A stretch of 45,251 bases of DNA from Candidatus Ventrousia excrementavium (GTDB taxonomy: Bacteria; Bacillota; Clostridia; Oscillospirales; Butyricicoccaceae): positions 1 to 45,251 of the forward strand of contig DVMR01000042.1 of NCBI GenBank assembly GCA_018714845.1. The letters run 5' to 3'. The notes under the pieces are model-generated. The model ran no database searches, had not been told where the DNA came from, and was given only the letters and a program-made list of their open reading frames with translations. The position numbers were made by a program, and so were the translations under genes. Below are positions 1-7,518 of this stretch, one piece after another. The number at the start of each line of letters is the position of its first letter. Within the stretch, counting starts at the first letter, position 1.

Positions 1-302
1 ATCCGGCAGGATACAGCTTTTCTCTGCTGGCCATGCTCGAATTCATTGAACCCAGAGGAACGCTGGTCTGTGCAGTGAACGGACCGCTGGAAAAAGAGAT
101 TTTGTCAATCGCGTCTGAAGGCTTTACAGACATCCTCGTAAAAACCAGAGCCAACGCCGGCCTGCTGTCTCAGGTCGCGCCGTCAACCGCAGGATATCAG
201 ATCCCGGAGACGGGTACAGCCTACTACCTGTGCCGAAACGGAGCCTGCCGGCCGCCGGTGTATGACCTTGAAAGTCTTCGAACGCTGATGCAGCAAACAT
301 GA
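1..302 (+). CDS. YyaL-like thioredoxin-domain protein (DUF255), 3' end only
   Basis: C-terminal ~99 residues of a gene that begins before the window; the frame is open from base 3 and stops with TGA at 300-302. The tail motif CRNGACRPPVYD matches the C-terminal signature (C-x-x-x-x-C-x-x-P-V-x-D) I know from YyaL/spermatogenesis-associated protein 20-like proteins. These have an N-terminal thioredoxin-like domain followed by an (alpha/alpha)6 sugar-epimerase-like barrel. The cellular role of the family is not firmly known. Only the last part of the barrel is visible here, so active-site residues cannot be checked. A strong hairpin follows immediately after the stop. Confidence 0.75.
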   Translation, partial: PAGYSFSLLAMLEFIEPRGTLVCAVNGPLEKEILSIASEGFTDILVKTRANAGLLSQVAPSTAGYQIPETGTAYYLCRNGACRPPVYDLESLRTLMQQT

Positions 303-303
303 A

Positions 304-340
304 AAACGGAGAACAGCCCGATCGGCTGTTCTCCGTTTCT
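304..340. terminator. Bidirectional intrinsic terminator between yyaL-like gene and ypeB
   Basis: Perfect 15-bp inverted repeat, arms 304-318 and 324-338 with a 5-nt loop. It starts right after the yyaL-like stop and lies just downstream of the ypeB stop on the other strand. T-rich sequence follows on the plus strand, so it can serve both convergent genes. Confidence 0.85.
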
Positions 341-355
341 TTACGCTTTTGTTGG

Positions 356-1669
356 TTACAGGGCGAGAGTTCCGTTTTCGCTTTCGATCAGCATGAGCAG
401 ATTTTCTTCAATGCCGGTCTCGGCGTTGATATAGACGATGACGTGCATGCCGTCAGGCGTTTGACAAATAAACTCGCGGCACAAAAGTTCGTACTGGCCG
501 CTGGTGGGGATGACGGCCAGACCGCTGGACAAAATGGTCAGGCTGTCATCGACCGCGGTACGGGCATCCTCTTCAGAGATGACCGGCTCACTCAGCGTGC
601 GGGTATGATGGCTCATCAGATACCCCCGGGCTTCAAATCCTATGACGCCGCCGTCGTCGAGCGCGACCGTGACCTTGACAAGGTCCGGATACAGGGTGAC
701 GTTGTCCTGTGTTGCGCAAAAGCTGATGGTCAGCATGTTTTCAAAGCGGGTGTAGTAACTCTCTTTCATGCTGCCGAAACCGTGCTCCTGTAAAAATACA
801 GAGGCGCGCTCAACAGCCTGTTCGTCACTCAGAGTGGCGCTGCCGACTGCACGCGGGTCTGACAGAGCGTAGACCAGTCCACCCAGCCGGGTCACATCGA
901 TACTGATGCCGTCAGCAGTCGAAAAACTGTAGCACTCGATGCGGTCGCCGCCCTGGTAAGAGAGGCTCAGACTCTCTTCAGGCAGGCCGCAGAACCGGGC
1001 AGCTGCTGTGCGGGCCTGTGTCTCGGTGACAGCGCTTTGACCCTCGAGCATCAAAGGGCTCTGCTTGTCGAGATGTTCGGAAAAGGGGCCGTCATAAACC
1101 AGCGTCGCGTATTCGGGGAACTCCTGCTCAACCGTATGGAAGCTGTCGGACAGTGCCGAACTATTGGGACCAGCCTCGTAGGAAAGCACGCCCGAATCCA
1201 GCCGGGCTTTGAGCAGGCTCAGCTCGCCGGTCAGGTTCTGTGCGGTCTGGCAGAGAGAGGCCAGAGCGTCTTTCTGTTCATCTGTCACTGACTGTCCGCG
1301 GGATGCCGCGCGCAGCAGGGAATAGGCGTAATCGCCGGTGCGAGCAATAAAGGTCTGCGTTTTTTCCAGTCCGGCTTCAGAGCTGGGCAGCTGCGACAGT
1401 GCACTTTTGGCGCACTCGGACTGACGCCAGATTTGAGCGGAAAGAGTCGAGATGGTGGACGGCGAGCCGGTATACTGGATTTTCTGCAATGCGGCGTCCA
1501 GCTCGGACAAGCTGTCCAGCAGTTCGGAATAGGCTTTTTCGTGGCCGTACCACAGGGTCGTCTGCGCGCGTTCGGCCTGAATGCCGTAATACAAGGTACT
1601 GCCGGCGAAAATGACGGTTAGTGCCAGTAGAAAGCTGATGACCTGTGCGGGAAAGCGATGAGCGTTCAT
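356..1669 (-). CDS. ypeB: Germination protein YpeB
   Basis: 437 residues, close to the ~450 of Bacillus YpeB. One N-terminal membrane segment (about residues 7-28) is followed by a long helical extracytoplasmic region and C-terminal PepSY-type repeats, ending in a segment with YINAETGIEENLL. YpeB is made in the forespore and is mutually dependent with the cortex-lytic enzyme SleB; it localises and stabilises SleB until germination. I start at the ATG whose complement is 1667-1669 because AGGAGG (complement of 1675-1680) sits 5 nt upstream; an in-frame ATG 30 nt further upstream lacks this spacing. In Bacillus the gene follows sleB, but here no sleB lies upstream: the next gene is a divergent aminotransferase. 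A 7-bp inverted repeat abuts the ribosome binding site. Confidence 0.85.
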   Translation of the reverse strand: MNAHRFPAQVISFLLALTVIFAGSTLYYGIQAERAQTTLWYGHEKAYSELLDSLSELDAALQKIQYTGSPSTISTLSAQIWRQSECAKSALSQLPSSEAGLEKTQTFIARTGDYAYSLLRAASRGQSVTDEQKDALASLCQTAQNLTGELSLLKARLDSGVLSYEAGPNSSALSDSFHTVEQEFPEYATLVYDGPFSEHLDKQSPLMLEGQSAVTETQARTAAARFCGLPEESLSLSYQGGDRIECYSFSTADGISIDVTRLGGLVYALSDPRAVGSATLSDEQAVERASVFLQEHGFGSMKESYYTRFENMLTISFCATQDNVTLYPDLVKVTVALDDGGVIGFEARGYLMSHHTRTLSEPVISEEDARTAVDDSLTILSSGLAVIPTSGQYELLCREFICQTPDGMHVIVYINAETGIEENLLMLIESENGTLAL

Positions 1670-1680
1670 GACGTCCTCCT

Positions 1681-1698
1681 TGGGCAAAATATTGCCCA
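1681..1698. repeat. Inverted repeat next to the ypeB ribosome binding site
   Basis: TGGGCAA-AATA-TTGCCCA, a perfect 7-bp palindrome with a 4-nt spacer, directly upstream of the ypeB AGGAGG. It could be an operator or a small RNA hairpin affecting ypeB translation. No T-tract follows in either direction, so a terminator is unlikely. Confidence 0.5.
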
Positions 1699-1749
1699 TA
1701 TTCTTAGCAAATAATTTACAATTATACCGTTCTGCGGCTTTTCAGGCGC

Positions 1750-1778
1750 TTGCCCTTTGAGCGCGATTATGGTAAGAT
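1750..1778 (+). promoter_or_regulatory. Sigma-A-type promoter of the aminotransferase gene
   Basis: TTGCCC (1750-1755), 17-bp spacer, TAAGAT (1773-1778). The start codon lies about 48 nt after the -10 box, behind AAAGGAAGAG (1812-1821). Confidence 0.55.
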
Positions 1779-1825
1779 AGAAGCGTGTGTTGTGGAATCA
1801 AATCACTCTTGAAAGGAAGAGATTC

Positions 1826-3022
1826 ATGGAGTTCCACTTTTCAGAAAGAATGCTGACCCTGAAGCCGTCGGTCATTCGTGAAATCTTAAAAAGCGTCACG
1901 CCGGACATGATCGCCTTTGCAGCCGGCAATCCGTCAACCGAGACGTTCCCCATCGACGAGATGGGTGAGATTGCAAACAGCCTGTTCGCGGATAAGAGCC
2001 GCATTGCCGGTATTTTGCAGTACGGTGTGTCTGAGGGCTATCAGCCCCTGCGCGAGCTTTGCTTTTCGCGTATGCGCGGCAAGTACCAGACGGGCGGCGA
2101 CCAGGATGAACTCATTATCACAAGCGGGGGACAGCAGGCCATTGATTTGCTGACAAAAGCTATGGTCGACCCCGGTGACACGGTCATTGTCGAGGGCCCC
2201 AGCTTTATCGGCTCGCTCAACACCTTCCGCACCTACCAGGCCAACCTGGTCGCGGTGCCCATGCAGAGCGACGGCATGGACCTCGACGCACTGGAGCACT
2301 GCCTCAAGACCGAGAAAAACGTCAAGTTCATCTACATCATTTCCACTTTCCAGAATCCGTCGGGTTATACGACCAGCCTGGAAAAGCGCCGTGCGATTCT
2401 GGCACTCGCGCAGAAGTATGATGTTCTGATTCTGGAGGACAACCCCTACTTCGAGCTTCGGTATGAGGGGGAATACGTCCCCAATATCAAAAGTCTGGAT
2501 ACCGAGGGCCGCGTCGTGTTCGCGGGCTCCTATTCCAAGATTTTGTCGGCCGGCATCCGGTTGGGCTATGCCATCGGCCACCGCGATCTGATTGCCAAGC
2601 TGGTAATCGGCAAGCAGGCGACCGACGTTCACACCAATCTGTTTTTCCAGGTCGTTGCGGCGGAATACATGAGCCGTTATGACCTTGACGCACATATCGA
2701 AAAGGCGCGCGGAATTTACCGCGAAAAGCGCGACCTGATGCTGCGCTGCCTTGAGCAGAAGCTGCCGCAGGATGTCACGTTCTCGCGTCCGCAGGGCGGT
2801 CTGTTTGTCTGGATGGAGCTGCCGGAAGGCTCGGATGGAAAGGCGCTTGCTGCGCTGACGGTCGAGCAGAAGGTGTCGATTGTTCCGGGCAACTGCTTTA
2901 TGGTCGACGACGAAAAGGTCAACCGCGGCGTCCGCCTCAACTATTCGATGCCGAGCAAAGAGCAGATTGAGCGCGGTACGGACATACTGGCCGAATGTGT
3001 GCGTCAATACCTGGGTAAATAG
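1826..3022 (+). CDS. PLP-dependent aminotransferase (class I/II, 2-aminoadipate/aromatic type)
   Basis: 398 residues with fold-type I aminotransferase features: NPSGYT, the cofactor Asp in EDNPYFELRY, and the Schiff-base lysine K238 in SYSKILSAGIRLGY. The family (ARO8/LysN/MocR-catalytic-domain-like) transfers amino groups between aromatic, branched or 2-aminoadipate-type amino acids and 2-oxoglutarate; the substrate cannot be fixed from sequence. There is no N-terminal GntR domain, so this is the free enzyme, not a MocR regulator. The start at 1826 is preferred over an ATG at 1787 because GAAAGGAAGAG lies 4-14 nt upstream and the family start aligns there. It is transcribed alone, divergently from ypeB. 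A hairpin-rich 199-nt spacer separates it from the next operon. Confidence 0.85.
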   Translation: MEFHFSERMLTLKPSVIREILKSVTPDMIAFAAGNPSTETFPIDEMGEIANSLFADKSRIAGILQYGVSEGYQPLRELCFSRMRGKYQTGGDQDELIITSGGQQAIDLLTKAMVDPGDTVIVEGPSFIGSLNTFRTYQANLVAVPMQSDGMDLDALEHCLKTEKNVKFIYIISTFQNPSGYTTSLEKRRAILALAQKYDVLILEDNPYFELRYEGEYVPNIKSLDTEGRVVFAGSYSKILSAGIRLGYAIGHRDLIAKLVIGKQATDVHTNLFFQVVAAEYMSRYDLDAHIEKARGIYREKRDLMLRCLEQKLPQDVTFSRPQGGLFVWMELPEGSDGKALAALTVEQKVSIVPGNCFMVDDEKVNRGVRLNYSMPSKEQIERGTDILAECVRQYLGK

Positions 3023-3042
3023 CCGGCAGAACGCAGGAAAAT

Positions 3043-3075
3043 ATGCTCCGTGTGGCACCTGGCTGCACGGAGCAT
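3043..3075 (+). repeat. Hairpin downstream of the aminotransferase gene
   Basis: 10-bp perfect inverted repeat, ATGCTCCGTG (3043-3052) and CACGGAGCAT (3066-3075), with a 13-nt loop. It lies 20 nt after the aminotransferase stop but has no T-tract, so it may be a weak or factor-dependent terminator or an mRNA 3'-end stabiliser. Confidence 0.5.
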
Positions 3076-3107
3076 CAAATGCTGTGCGACTGCAGGGGGC
3101 AGATAAT

Positions 3108-3153
3108 CCGGGAAACACGGGGAATACTGGAAACATCCCCATGTCCCGGGACA
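3108..3153 (+). repeat. Nested inverted repeats upstream of the tagO-like gene
   Basis: CCGGGA (3108-3113) pairs with TCCCGG (3144-3149), enclosing GGGGA (3119-3123) paired with TCCCC (3136-3140). The 3' arm overlaps a 12-bp palindrome TGTCCCGGGACA (3142-3153), so two structures compete. It lies about 70 nt upstream of the tagO-like start and may be a leader structure. Function unknown. Confidence 0.4.
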
Positions 3154-3221
3154 CAGAGTACAACTAAAAATCATCACGGGTACGCGGCAAAAAGCAGCGC
3201 CGCGGCAAGGCAGGGAAAGAT

Positions 3222-4331
3222 ATGATACATGACAGCCTGATGTTGACAGCGCTCTTTGCTTTTGTGGCGGCGCTGGCCGTCTCATTCGCGGTGACGCCCG
3301 CGGTCAAGATTTGCGCCAAGCATTTCGGCGCGGTCGATGTCCCTAAGGACAATCGGCGTATGCACAAGGTGCCCATTCCGCGCATGGGCGGTCTGGCGAT
3401 TTTTTTGGGTTTTATCGTCAGTGTGCTTTTGTTTGGCAAGCTGGACCAGCAGATGAGCGCCATTTTACTGGGCGCTGTTCTGGTGGTCATTTTGGGCATT
3501 GTGGATGACAAGATGGCGCTGCCGCCGTCTATCAAGTTTGTCGGACAGATTGTCGCGGCCCTCATCCCCGCGCTCAATGGCGTGGACATCGAACGATTTA
3601 CCAACCCATTTGCCGACGGAAGTTATTTTTCCCTGGGCATTTTTTCTGTTCCGGTTACGGTGATCTGGATTGTGGGCCTGATTAACGCCGTCAACTTCAT
3701 CGACGGGCTGGACGGCCTGGCTGTCGGCGTGTCATCCATTGCATCCATCACCATGTTCACCATCGCCGTGCTGGTGTCTGAGACCTATGTCGCCATCGTC
3801 ATGGCAGCCTTGGCTGGCGCCTGCATCGGCTTTATGCCGTACAATATGAATCCGGCCAAAATTTTTATGGGCGATACCGGGTCCATGTTTTTAGGGTACA
3901 TTCTGGCTACAATGTCCATTCAGGGCCTTTTCAAGTTTTATGCGGTCATTTCCTTTGCCGTGCCGTTTATCATGCTGGGACTGCCGATTTTTGACACAGC
4001 CTTTGCCATCATCCGCCGCCTGCTCAAGGGCCAAAGCCCTCTTAAGGCCGACCGCGGCCATGTCCATCACCGGCTGATTGATATGGGATTTGACCAAAAG
4101 CAGTCGGTCGCCATTCTGTATGTTCTCAGTGCGATTTTGGGTCTGTCAGCTGTTTTGTTGACGACCAGTGGTGAAGTCAAGATTATCATTCTGGTCGTCG
4201 CTGTCCTGCTTTCTGTAATGATTGGCATGAGTATTACGGCTTATGAGCAGCACAGCGAGCAAAAACATCACGAAGAGCATCCGCAGGAAGACACGGAATC
4301 ATCCGGCCCAAAGGAGGACCAGCATGAGTAA
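3222..4331 (+). CDS. tagO: Undecaprenyl-phosphate N-acetylhexosamine-1-phosphate transferase (TagO/WecA-like)
   Basis: 369 residues, polytopic membrane enzyme of the MraY/WecA superfamily. It moves GlcNAc-1-P (or a related sugar-1-P) from its UDP form to undecaprenyl phosphate at the cytoplasmic face, the first step of teichoic acid or secondary wall polymer synthesis. Signatures: [10 protein letters not shown] (48-57), the Asp pair DD (95-96), NFIDGLDG (158-165), a following GDTGS motif, and RGHVHHRL near residue 280, the carbohydrate-recognition loop of WecA/TagO rather than MraY. The C-terminus is a charged, His/Glu-rich tail of about 30 residues. AGGGAAAG precedes the ATG at close spacing. 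The stop overlaps the next ATG by 8 nt, so translation is coupled to the UDP-GlcNAc 2-epimerase, which supports wall-polymer function. Confidence 0.85.
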   Translation: MIHDSLMLTALFAFVAALAVSFAVTPAVKICAKHFGAVDVPKDNRRMHKVPIPRMGGLAIFLGFIVSVLLFGKLDQQMSAILLGAVLVVILGIVDDKMALPPSIKFVGQIVAALIPALNGVDIERFTNPFADGSYFSLGIFSVPVTVIWIVGLINAVNFIDGLDGLAVGVSSIASITMFTIAVLVSETYVAIVMAALAGACIGFMPYNMNPAKIFMGDTGSMFLGYILATMSIQGLFKFYAVISFAVPFIMLGLPIFDTAFAIIRRLLKGQSPLKADRGHVHHRLIDMGFDQKQSVAILYVLSAILGLSAVLLTTSGEVKIIILVVAVLLSVMIGMSITAYEQHSEQKHHEEHPQEDTESSGPKEDQHE

Positions 4332-5475
4332 AATCAGGGTGCTGTCGGTTTTCGGCACGCGGCCCGAGGCCATCAAAATGGCGCCGCTCGTGCATGCAAT
4401 GGCGCAGAACGACGAGCTCGAATCGCTGGTCTGCGTCACAGCACAGCACCGGGAGATGCTTGATCAGGTCCTGACAGCTTTTTCCGTTGAGCCGCAGTAC
4501 GACCTCAATATCATGCAGCCGTCGCAAACGCTGTCGACAATTACGGTGAAAGCGCTGAGCGGTCTCGAATCTGTGCTTGAACAGTCCCGGCCCGACCTTG
4601 TGCTTGTTCATGGGGACACCAGCACAACCTTTGTCGCCGCCCTGGCGGCGTTTTATCACCGCATACCTGTCGGGCATGTTGAGGCGGGACTGCGCAGCTT
4701 TGACAAATATTCGCCTTATCCGGAAGAGGCTAACCGCCGTCTGACCGGTGTGCTGGCTGACCTGCATTTTGCGCCCACAAAGCAGAATGCTCTTAATTTG
4801 CAGCGCGAAGGCACTGTGAAAAATGTATTTATCACCGGCAACACGGTCATTGACGCGCTGCACACCACTGTGCGGGACGGCTATCGCTTTGAACTGGACG
4901 AGCTCAACGGTTTGGACTACGGCGCGCGCCGCGTCGTTCTGCTGACGGCCCACCGCCGCGAGAATTACGGTCAGCCCATGGAGAACATCATGGCCGCTGT
5001 CCGCGAGCTGGCCGGGCAGTATCCAGATGCGCTGTTTGTTTATCCGGTCCATCTCAGCCCGTATGTCCAGCAGACAGCGCGCAGTGTGCTGAGCGGGCTT
5101 GAAAATGTTCTGCTCATCCCGCCGCTTGGTGTTTTGGACATGCACAACCTCATGGCCCGCTGCTACCTGATTATGACCGATTCGGGCGGACTGCAGGAAG
5201 AGGCTCCTGCGCTGGGCAAGCCAGTGCTTGTCCTGCGGCGTGAAACGGAGCGACCTGAGGCTGTAGACGCGGGCACGGTTTTGCTGGCCGGTGTTGAAAA
5301 ATCTGCCATTGTCGCGGCTGCATGCCGTCTTTTTGACGATACAGGCGCGTGGCGCGCCATGTCCCATGCGGTCAATCCTTATGGCGACGGCCAGGCCTGC
5401 CGGCGCATTGTGCAGGACATTCTTTATCACTTTGGCCGCGCGGTGTCGCCGGCTGACGATTTTATCCCCCGATAA
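4324..5475 (+). CDS. mnaA: UDP-N-acetylglucosamine 2-epimerase, non-hydrolysing (WecB/MnaA)
   Basis: 383 residues. Interconverts UDP-GlcNAc and UDP-ManNAc in the cytoplasm, supplying ManNAc to wall polymers. Family motifs are present in order: [12 protein letters not shown] near residue 10, a [10 protein letters not shown] segment, [25 protein letters not shown], and [10 protein letters not shown] near the C-terminal nucleotide site. The ATG at 4324 follows AAGGAGG (4311-4317) and overlaps the tagO-like stop by 8 nt; an in-frame ATG at 4243 would lie inside tagO without a ribosome site. The next gene begins 18 nt downstream. With TagO-like and CsaB genes in the same window, the likely sink is a ManNAc-containing secondary wall polymer, but that link is inferred. 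Confidence 0.9.
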   Translation: MSKIRVLSVFGTRPEAIKMAPLVHAMAQNDELESLVCVTAQHREMLDQVLTAFSVEPQYDLNIMQPSQTLSTITVKALSGLESVLEQSRPDLVLVHGDTSTTFVAALAAFYHRIPVGHVEAGLRSFDKYSPYPEEANRRLTGVLADLHFAPTKQNALNLQREGTVKNVFITGNTVIDALHTTVRDGYRFELDELNGLDYGARRVVLLTAHRRENYGQPMENIMAAVRELAGQYPDALFVYPVHLSPYVQQTARSVLSGLENVLLIPPLGVLDMHNLMARCYLIMTDSGGLQEEAPALGKPVLVLRRETERPEAVDAGTVLLAGVEKSAIVAAACRLFDDTGAWRAMSHAVNPYGDGQACRRIVQDILYHFGRAVSPADDFIPR

Positions 5476-5493
5476 ACGGCAGGAGGGAAGGGC

Positions 5494-6246
5494 ATGGACA
5501 AAAACCTGACAAAGCGCGTCGCGGCTGTTGTCGGTGTGCTGGCTGTCGGGCTGATTGTCAGCTTTTACTGGCCGGTAAGCAGCGGTTCATCGCCCGAGAT
5601 TGTCCTGCCGCAGACCGGTTCGGCAGATATTGACGTCGACGTTGACAGGGAAGAGTACAACCGCCGGGTCGCCGATGAAGTGGTCATTGACGAGCATTCG
5701 GTGCAGCGTGTCGTCGCATCTTTGCGCCGGCCCGATGAGTATACCTTTACCGGACAGACCACACTGTATTACGGCGACCAGTCGAGTACTGTGTCGGTGC
5801 GCGGCGCGGTGCGCGGCGAACTGACCAAAGTGGTGCAAAGCATGACGGACAACCTGTACAAGCACACGATTTTGACTGCATCTGAAGCGTATATCTGGAG
5901 CAGCGATACGCTGTCCTATTACAGCGGCGCCCGGGGTGATTTCACAGTAGACGAACTGGCCATCATTCCGACTTATGAAGATTTGCTCGCATTGCCTGAA
6001 GAAGAAATAACAGGCGGCGGTTTTGAAACAGTGGGAGAAACAGCCTGCATATACGCAGAATGTCAGCGCTCTGACGGGATAACGGTGGATCGGTACTATA
6101 TTTCGGTGGAGTCAGGGCTGCTTGTGCGTTTTCAAAGCTATGAAAACAGTGTTCTGGTCTGTGAAACGTCGATGATTCCCTTGATAGAAGCAGTGGATGA
6201 CGACTGGTTTATGCTTCCGTCCGGAAGCGTGGTAACGGGTTCATAA
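5494..6246 (+). CDS. Membrane-anchored extracytoplasmic protein, LolA/LppX-like fold suspected
   Basis: 250 residues, family not recognised with certainty. A single N-terminal membrane segment (about 8-27) ends before a SSGSS linker. The rest is acidic and beta-rich (for example TLYYGDQSSTVSVRGAVRGE), recalling bacterial proteins that test mean beta-structure against a bound lipid, as in LolA/LppX/YdcN-type domains. No Cys lipobox is visible. AGGAGGGAAG lies 5 nt before the ATG. As third gene of the tagO-mnaA operon it probably works outside the membrane in envelope or polymer assembly. It ends 4 nt from the convergent small-gene cluster, with no clear terminator between them. Confidence 0.55.
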   Translation: MDKNLTKRVAAVVGVLAVGLIVSFYWPVSSGSSPEIVLPQTGSADIDVDVDREEYNRRVADEVVIDEHSVQRVVASLRRPDEYTFTGQTTLYYGDQSSTVSVRGAVRGELTKVVQSMTDNLYKHTILTASEAYIWSSDTLSYYSGARGDFTVDELAIIPTYEDLLALPEEEITGGGFETVGETACIYAECQRSDGITVDRYYISVESGLLVRFQSYENSVLVCETSMIPLIEAVDDDWFMLPSGSVVTGS

Positions 6247-6250
6247 AGCT

Positions 6251-6562
6251 TTAAAAGCCGAGCAGCAGCAAAATGCCGATAATCAGCAAAGTATCGCTGA
6301 GGTTGCTGTCGTCGTCGGCAATCAGAAAGTAGACCAATACCAGCAGCAAAAGCGTATCTGTGTCAAACTCGGGCAATTTCAGGCCGCCGCCCGTCAGGTT
6401 TTTCAGTACAGAGCTCAGGCCTTTGGGCTTGTTCTCGGTCGGCTCGACAGGCGCGACAGGAACCTCGGGCTCAGCCGCCGGCGGCGGCGCCGGAGCTTCC
6501 ACGGGTTTGAAGAAATCTTCAAATCCGCCGGAGTTCATATAGCGGTTATACATGCTGTTCAT
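6251..6562 (-). CDS. Small protein with Pro-rich linker and hydrophobic-acidic C-terminal hairpin
   Basis: 103 residues, not recognised. Three parts are visible: a short polar N-terminus (MYNRY, GGFEDFF), a Pro/Ala/Glu linker at about 22-47, and a C-terminus made of two very hydrophobic stretches (LLLLVLVYFLI and TLLIIGILLLLGF) split by an acidic turn (ADDDSNLSD). The tail could form a membrane hairpin or a self-assembling helical pair. The start ATG overlaps the upstream gene's stop (ATGA). A second ATG 9 nt later (first base 6553) is better spaced from GGGGAG, so either may be used. It is the last gene of a three-gene minus-strand cluster. I recall similar hydrophobic/Asp tails in clostridial sporulation-era small proteins, but cannot verify that here. 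Confidence 0.6.
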   Translation of the reverse strand: MNSMYNRYMNSGGFEDFFKPVEAPAPPPAAEPEVPVAPVEPTENKPKGLSSVLKNLTGGGLKLPEFDTDTLLLLVLVYFLIADDDSNLSDTLLIIGILLLLGF

Positions 6563-7092
6563 CTCCCCAGAAGCCCCAGCGCCATTTTGGCGGCTTTTGC
6601 CATATTGGCCATTTTAATGGCCCGATCTACGCTTCCGGCTCGCGTCTCAGCCATATAGGGCTTGATGGCTTTGATAAGGTTGAGCCGGTTTTCGTCTATG
6701 TAATTGTTTTTACTTGAAAAGGCCTGCAGCAGCTGAGGCAGAGCAGAAGTCAGAGCGCTTGCACTGCCGGCAGACGCCTGAGGCGGTTCAGCAGTCCCGC
6801 CGGGACTGCTTTGCGAAGAGCTGCCCAGCAGGGCGTCAAGCAGTTGATTGAGGCCTGCAGGAGCCTCACTGCCAGTACTTTCCCCGGCGCCGCCGGGCGG
6901 CAGCGTGGGTAGAACGGTTTGCTCCGGCGCGGTCCTCTGGTTTTGCTCCGGACTGCCCGGCACAGGCTCTGATGCCTGTGTATCGACAGCTCGTGTCGGT
7001 TCTTCCTTGCCCAGCAGAGCGCCGGCTGCTTCCAGCACCTTTTTCAGACTGTCGCCATCGAGGCCTTTCAGCCGCTCATCCAGCTCTGCCAT
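6559..7092 (-). CDS. Unrecognised protein: helical ends joined by a Pro/Ser/Gly-rich linker
   Basis: 177 residues, not recognised. An N-terminal helical segment (about 1-28, with ERLKGLDGDSLKKVL) is followed by ~80 residues of low-complexity Pro/Ser/Gly/Ala sequence. A conserved-looking C-terminal helical region follows (about 115-177) containing NNYIDENRLNLIKAIKPYM and then a Lys/Ala/Met-rich amphipathic helix. No signal peptide, membrane segment or Cys cluster is seen. It overlaps the downstream gene by 4 nt (ATGA) and begins 6 nt after the upstream gene stops, so the three are almost certainly co-translated and may form one complex. Function unknown. Confidence 0.6.
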   Translation of the reverse strand: MAELDERLKGLDGDSLKKVLEAAGALLGKEEPTRAVDTQASEPVPGSPEQNQRTAPEQTVLPTLPPGGAGESTGSEAPAGLNQLLDALLGSSSQSSPGGTAEPPQASAGSASALTSALPQLLQAFSSKNNYIDENRLNLIKAIKPYMAETRAGSVDRAIKMANMAKAAKMALGLLGR

Positions 7093-7098
7093 GGTTTG

Positions 7099-7380
7099 TT
7101 ACACCCCCGAAAGTTCGATAATTTTGCTGGCCAGGGCAGCGCCTTCTTTGGAAGAAAGCAGGCTGGAAAGCAGAATGCGCGCCTGGTCCTTGTCAGCAGC
7201 GGCCGCTGCCCGGGCGGCATTTTTGACGGCATCGCCGCCGCTGCCCGCCAGCATGGTGAGCAGCTGGCGTCCGCTTTCTGACGAAATGGCGGCGTTGAAC
7301 TTGTCAAGGCCGCGAATGATTTTGCCGCCCTGAGGCGAATTGATGAGCATTTTGGCCAGGGCTTCGTAATCGGTTGGCAT
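7099..7380 (-). CDS. Small helical protein with three internal repeats
   Basis: 93 residues, not recognised. It carries three copies of a short motif of the form (S/N)-(S/P)-x-x-G-x-x-(L/I): NSPQGGKIIRGL (14-25), SSESGRQLLTML (33-44) and SSKEGAALASKI (76-87). An Ala-rich helix (51-62) lies between copies two and three. The composition predicts an all-alpha soluble protein with no membrane segment. The ATG whose complement is 7378-7380 is used because AGGAGGGG lies 5-12 nt upstream; an upstream in-frame ATG at 7404 precedes this site and is less likely. First gene of the three-gene minus-strand cluster, divergent from the phosphoesterase gene. Confidence 0.6.
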   Translation of the reverse strand: MPTDYEALAKMLINSPQGGKIIRGLDKFNAAISSESGRQLLTMLAGSGGDAVKNAARAAAAADKDQARILLSSLLSSKEGAALASKIIELSGV

Positions 7381-7406
7381 GGGGTTCCCCTCCTGTTTTG
7401 ACAATG

Positions 7407-7455
7407 AACGGCGATATTGCCGTTGCTGTTTGGAATGTGCGGCAGGAATCTGCCG
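7407..7455. repeat. Two consecutive inverted repeats upstream of the small-gene cluster
   Basis: AACGGC (7407-7412) with GCCGTT (7419-7424), 6-nt spacer, then CGGCAG (7440-7445) with CTGCCG (7450-7455), 4-nt spacer. Both lie in the divergent intergenic region between the small-gene cluster and the phosphoesterase gene. Possible operators or leader hairpins. A sequence reading CATATAAT on the minus strand lies just beyond, at about 7466-7473, but no convincing -35 element accompanies it. Confidence 0.4.
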
Positions 7456-7518
7456 TATGTCCCATTATATGAAAGTTCCGCTTGAAAGTTACACCTGCGG
7501 ATAAAAAGGGTGAAGATC

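Noticed and set aside
3142-3153. TGTCCCGGGACA palindrome as a transposon end or att site
   Set aside because: No second copy or integrase nearby; better explained as part of a leader structure or as an isolated palindrome.
1934-3163. 409-codon open frame on the minus strand across the aminotransferase gene
   Set aside because: Antisense shadow: no homology, no ribosome site, and the plus-strand protein has all aminotransferase motifs.
4234-5430. 398-codon minus-strand frame across mnaA
   Set aside because: Antisense shadow caused by GC-rich third positions; no recognisable domain.
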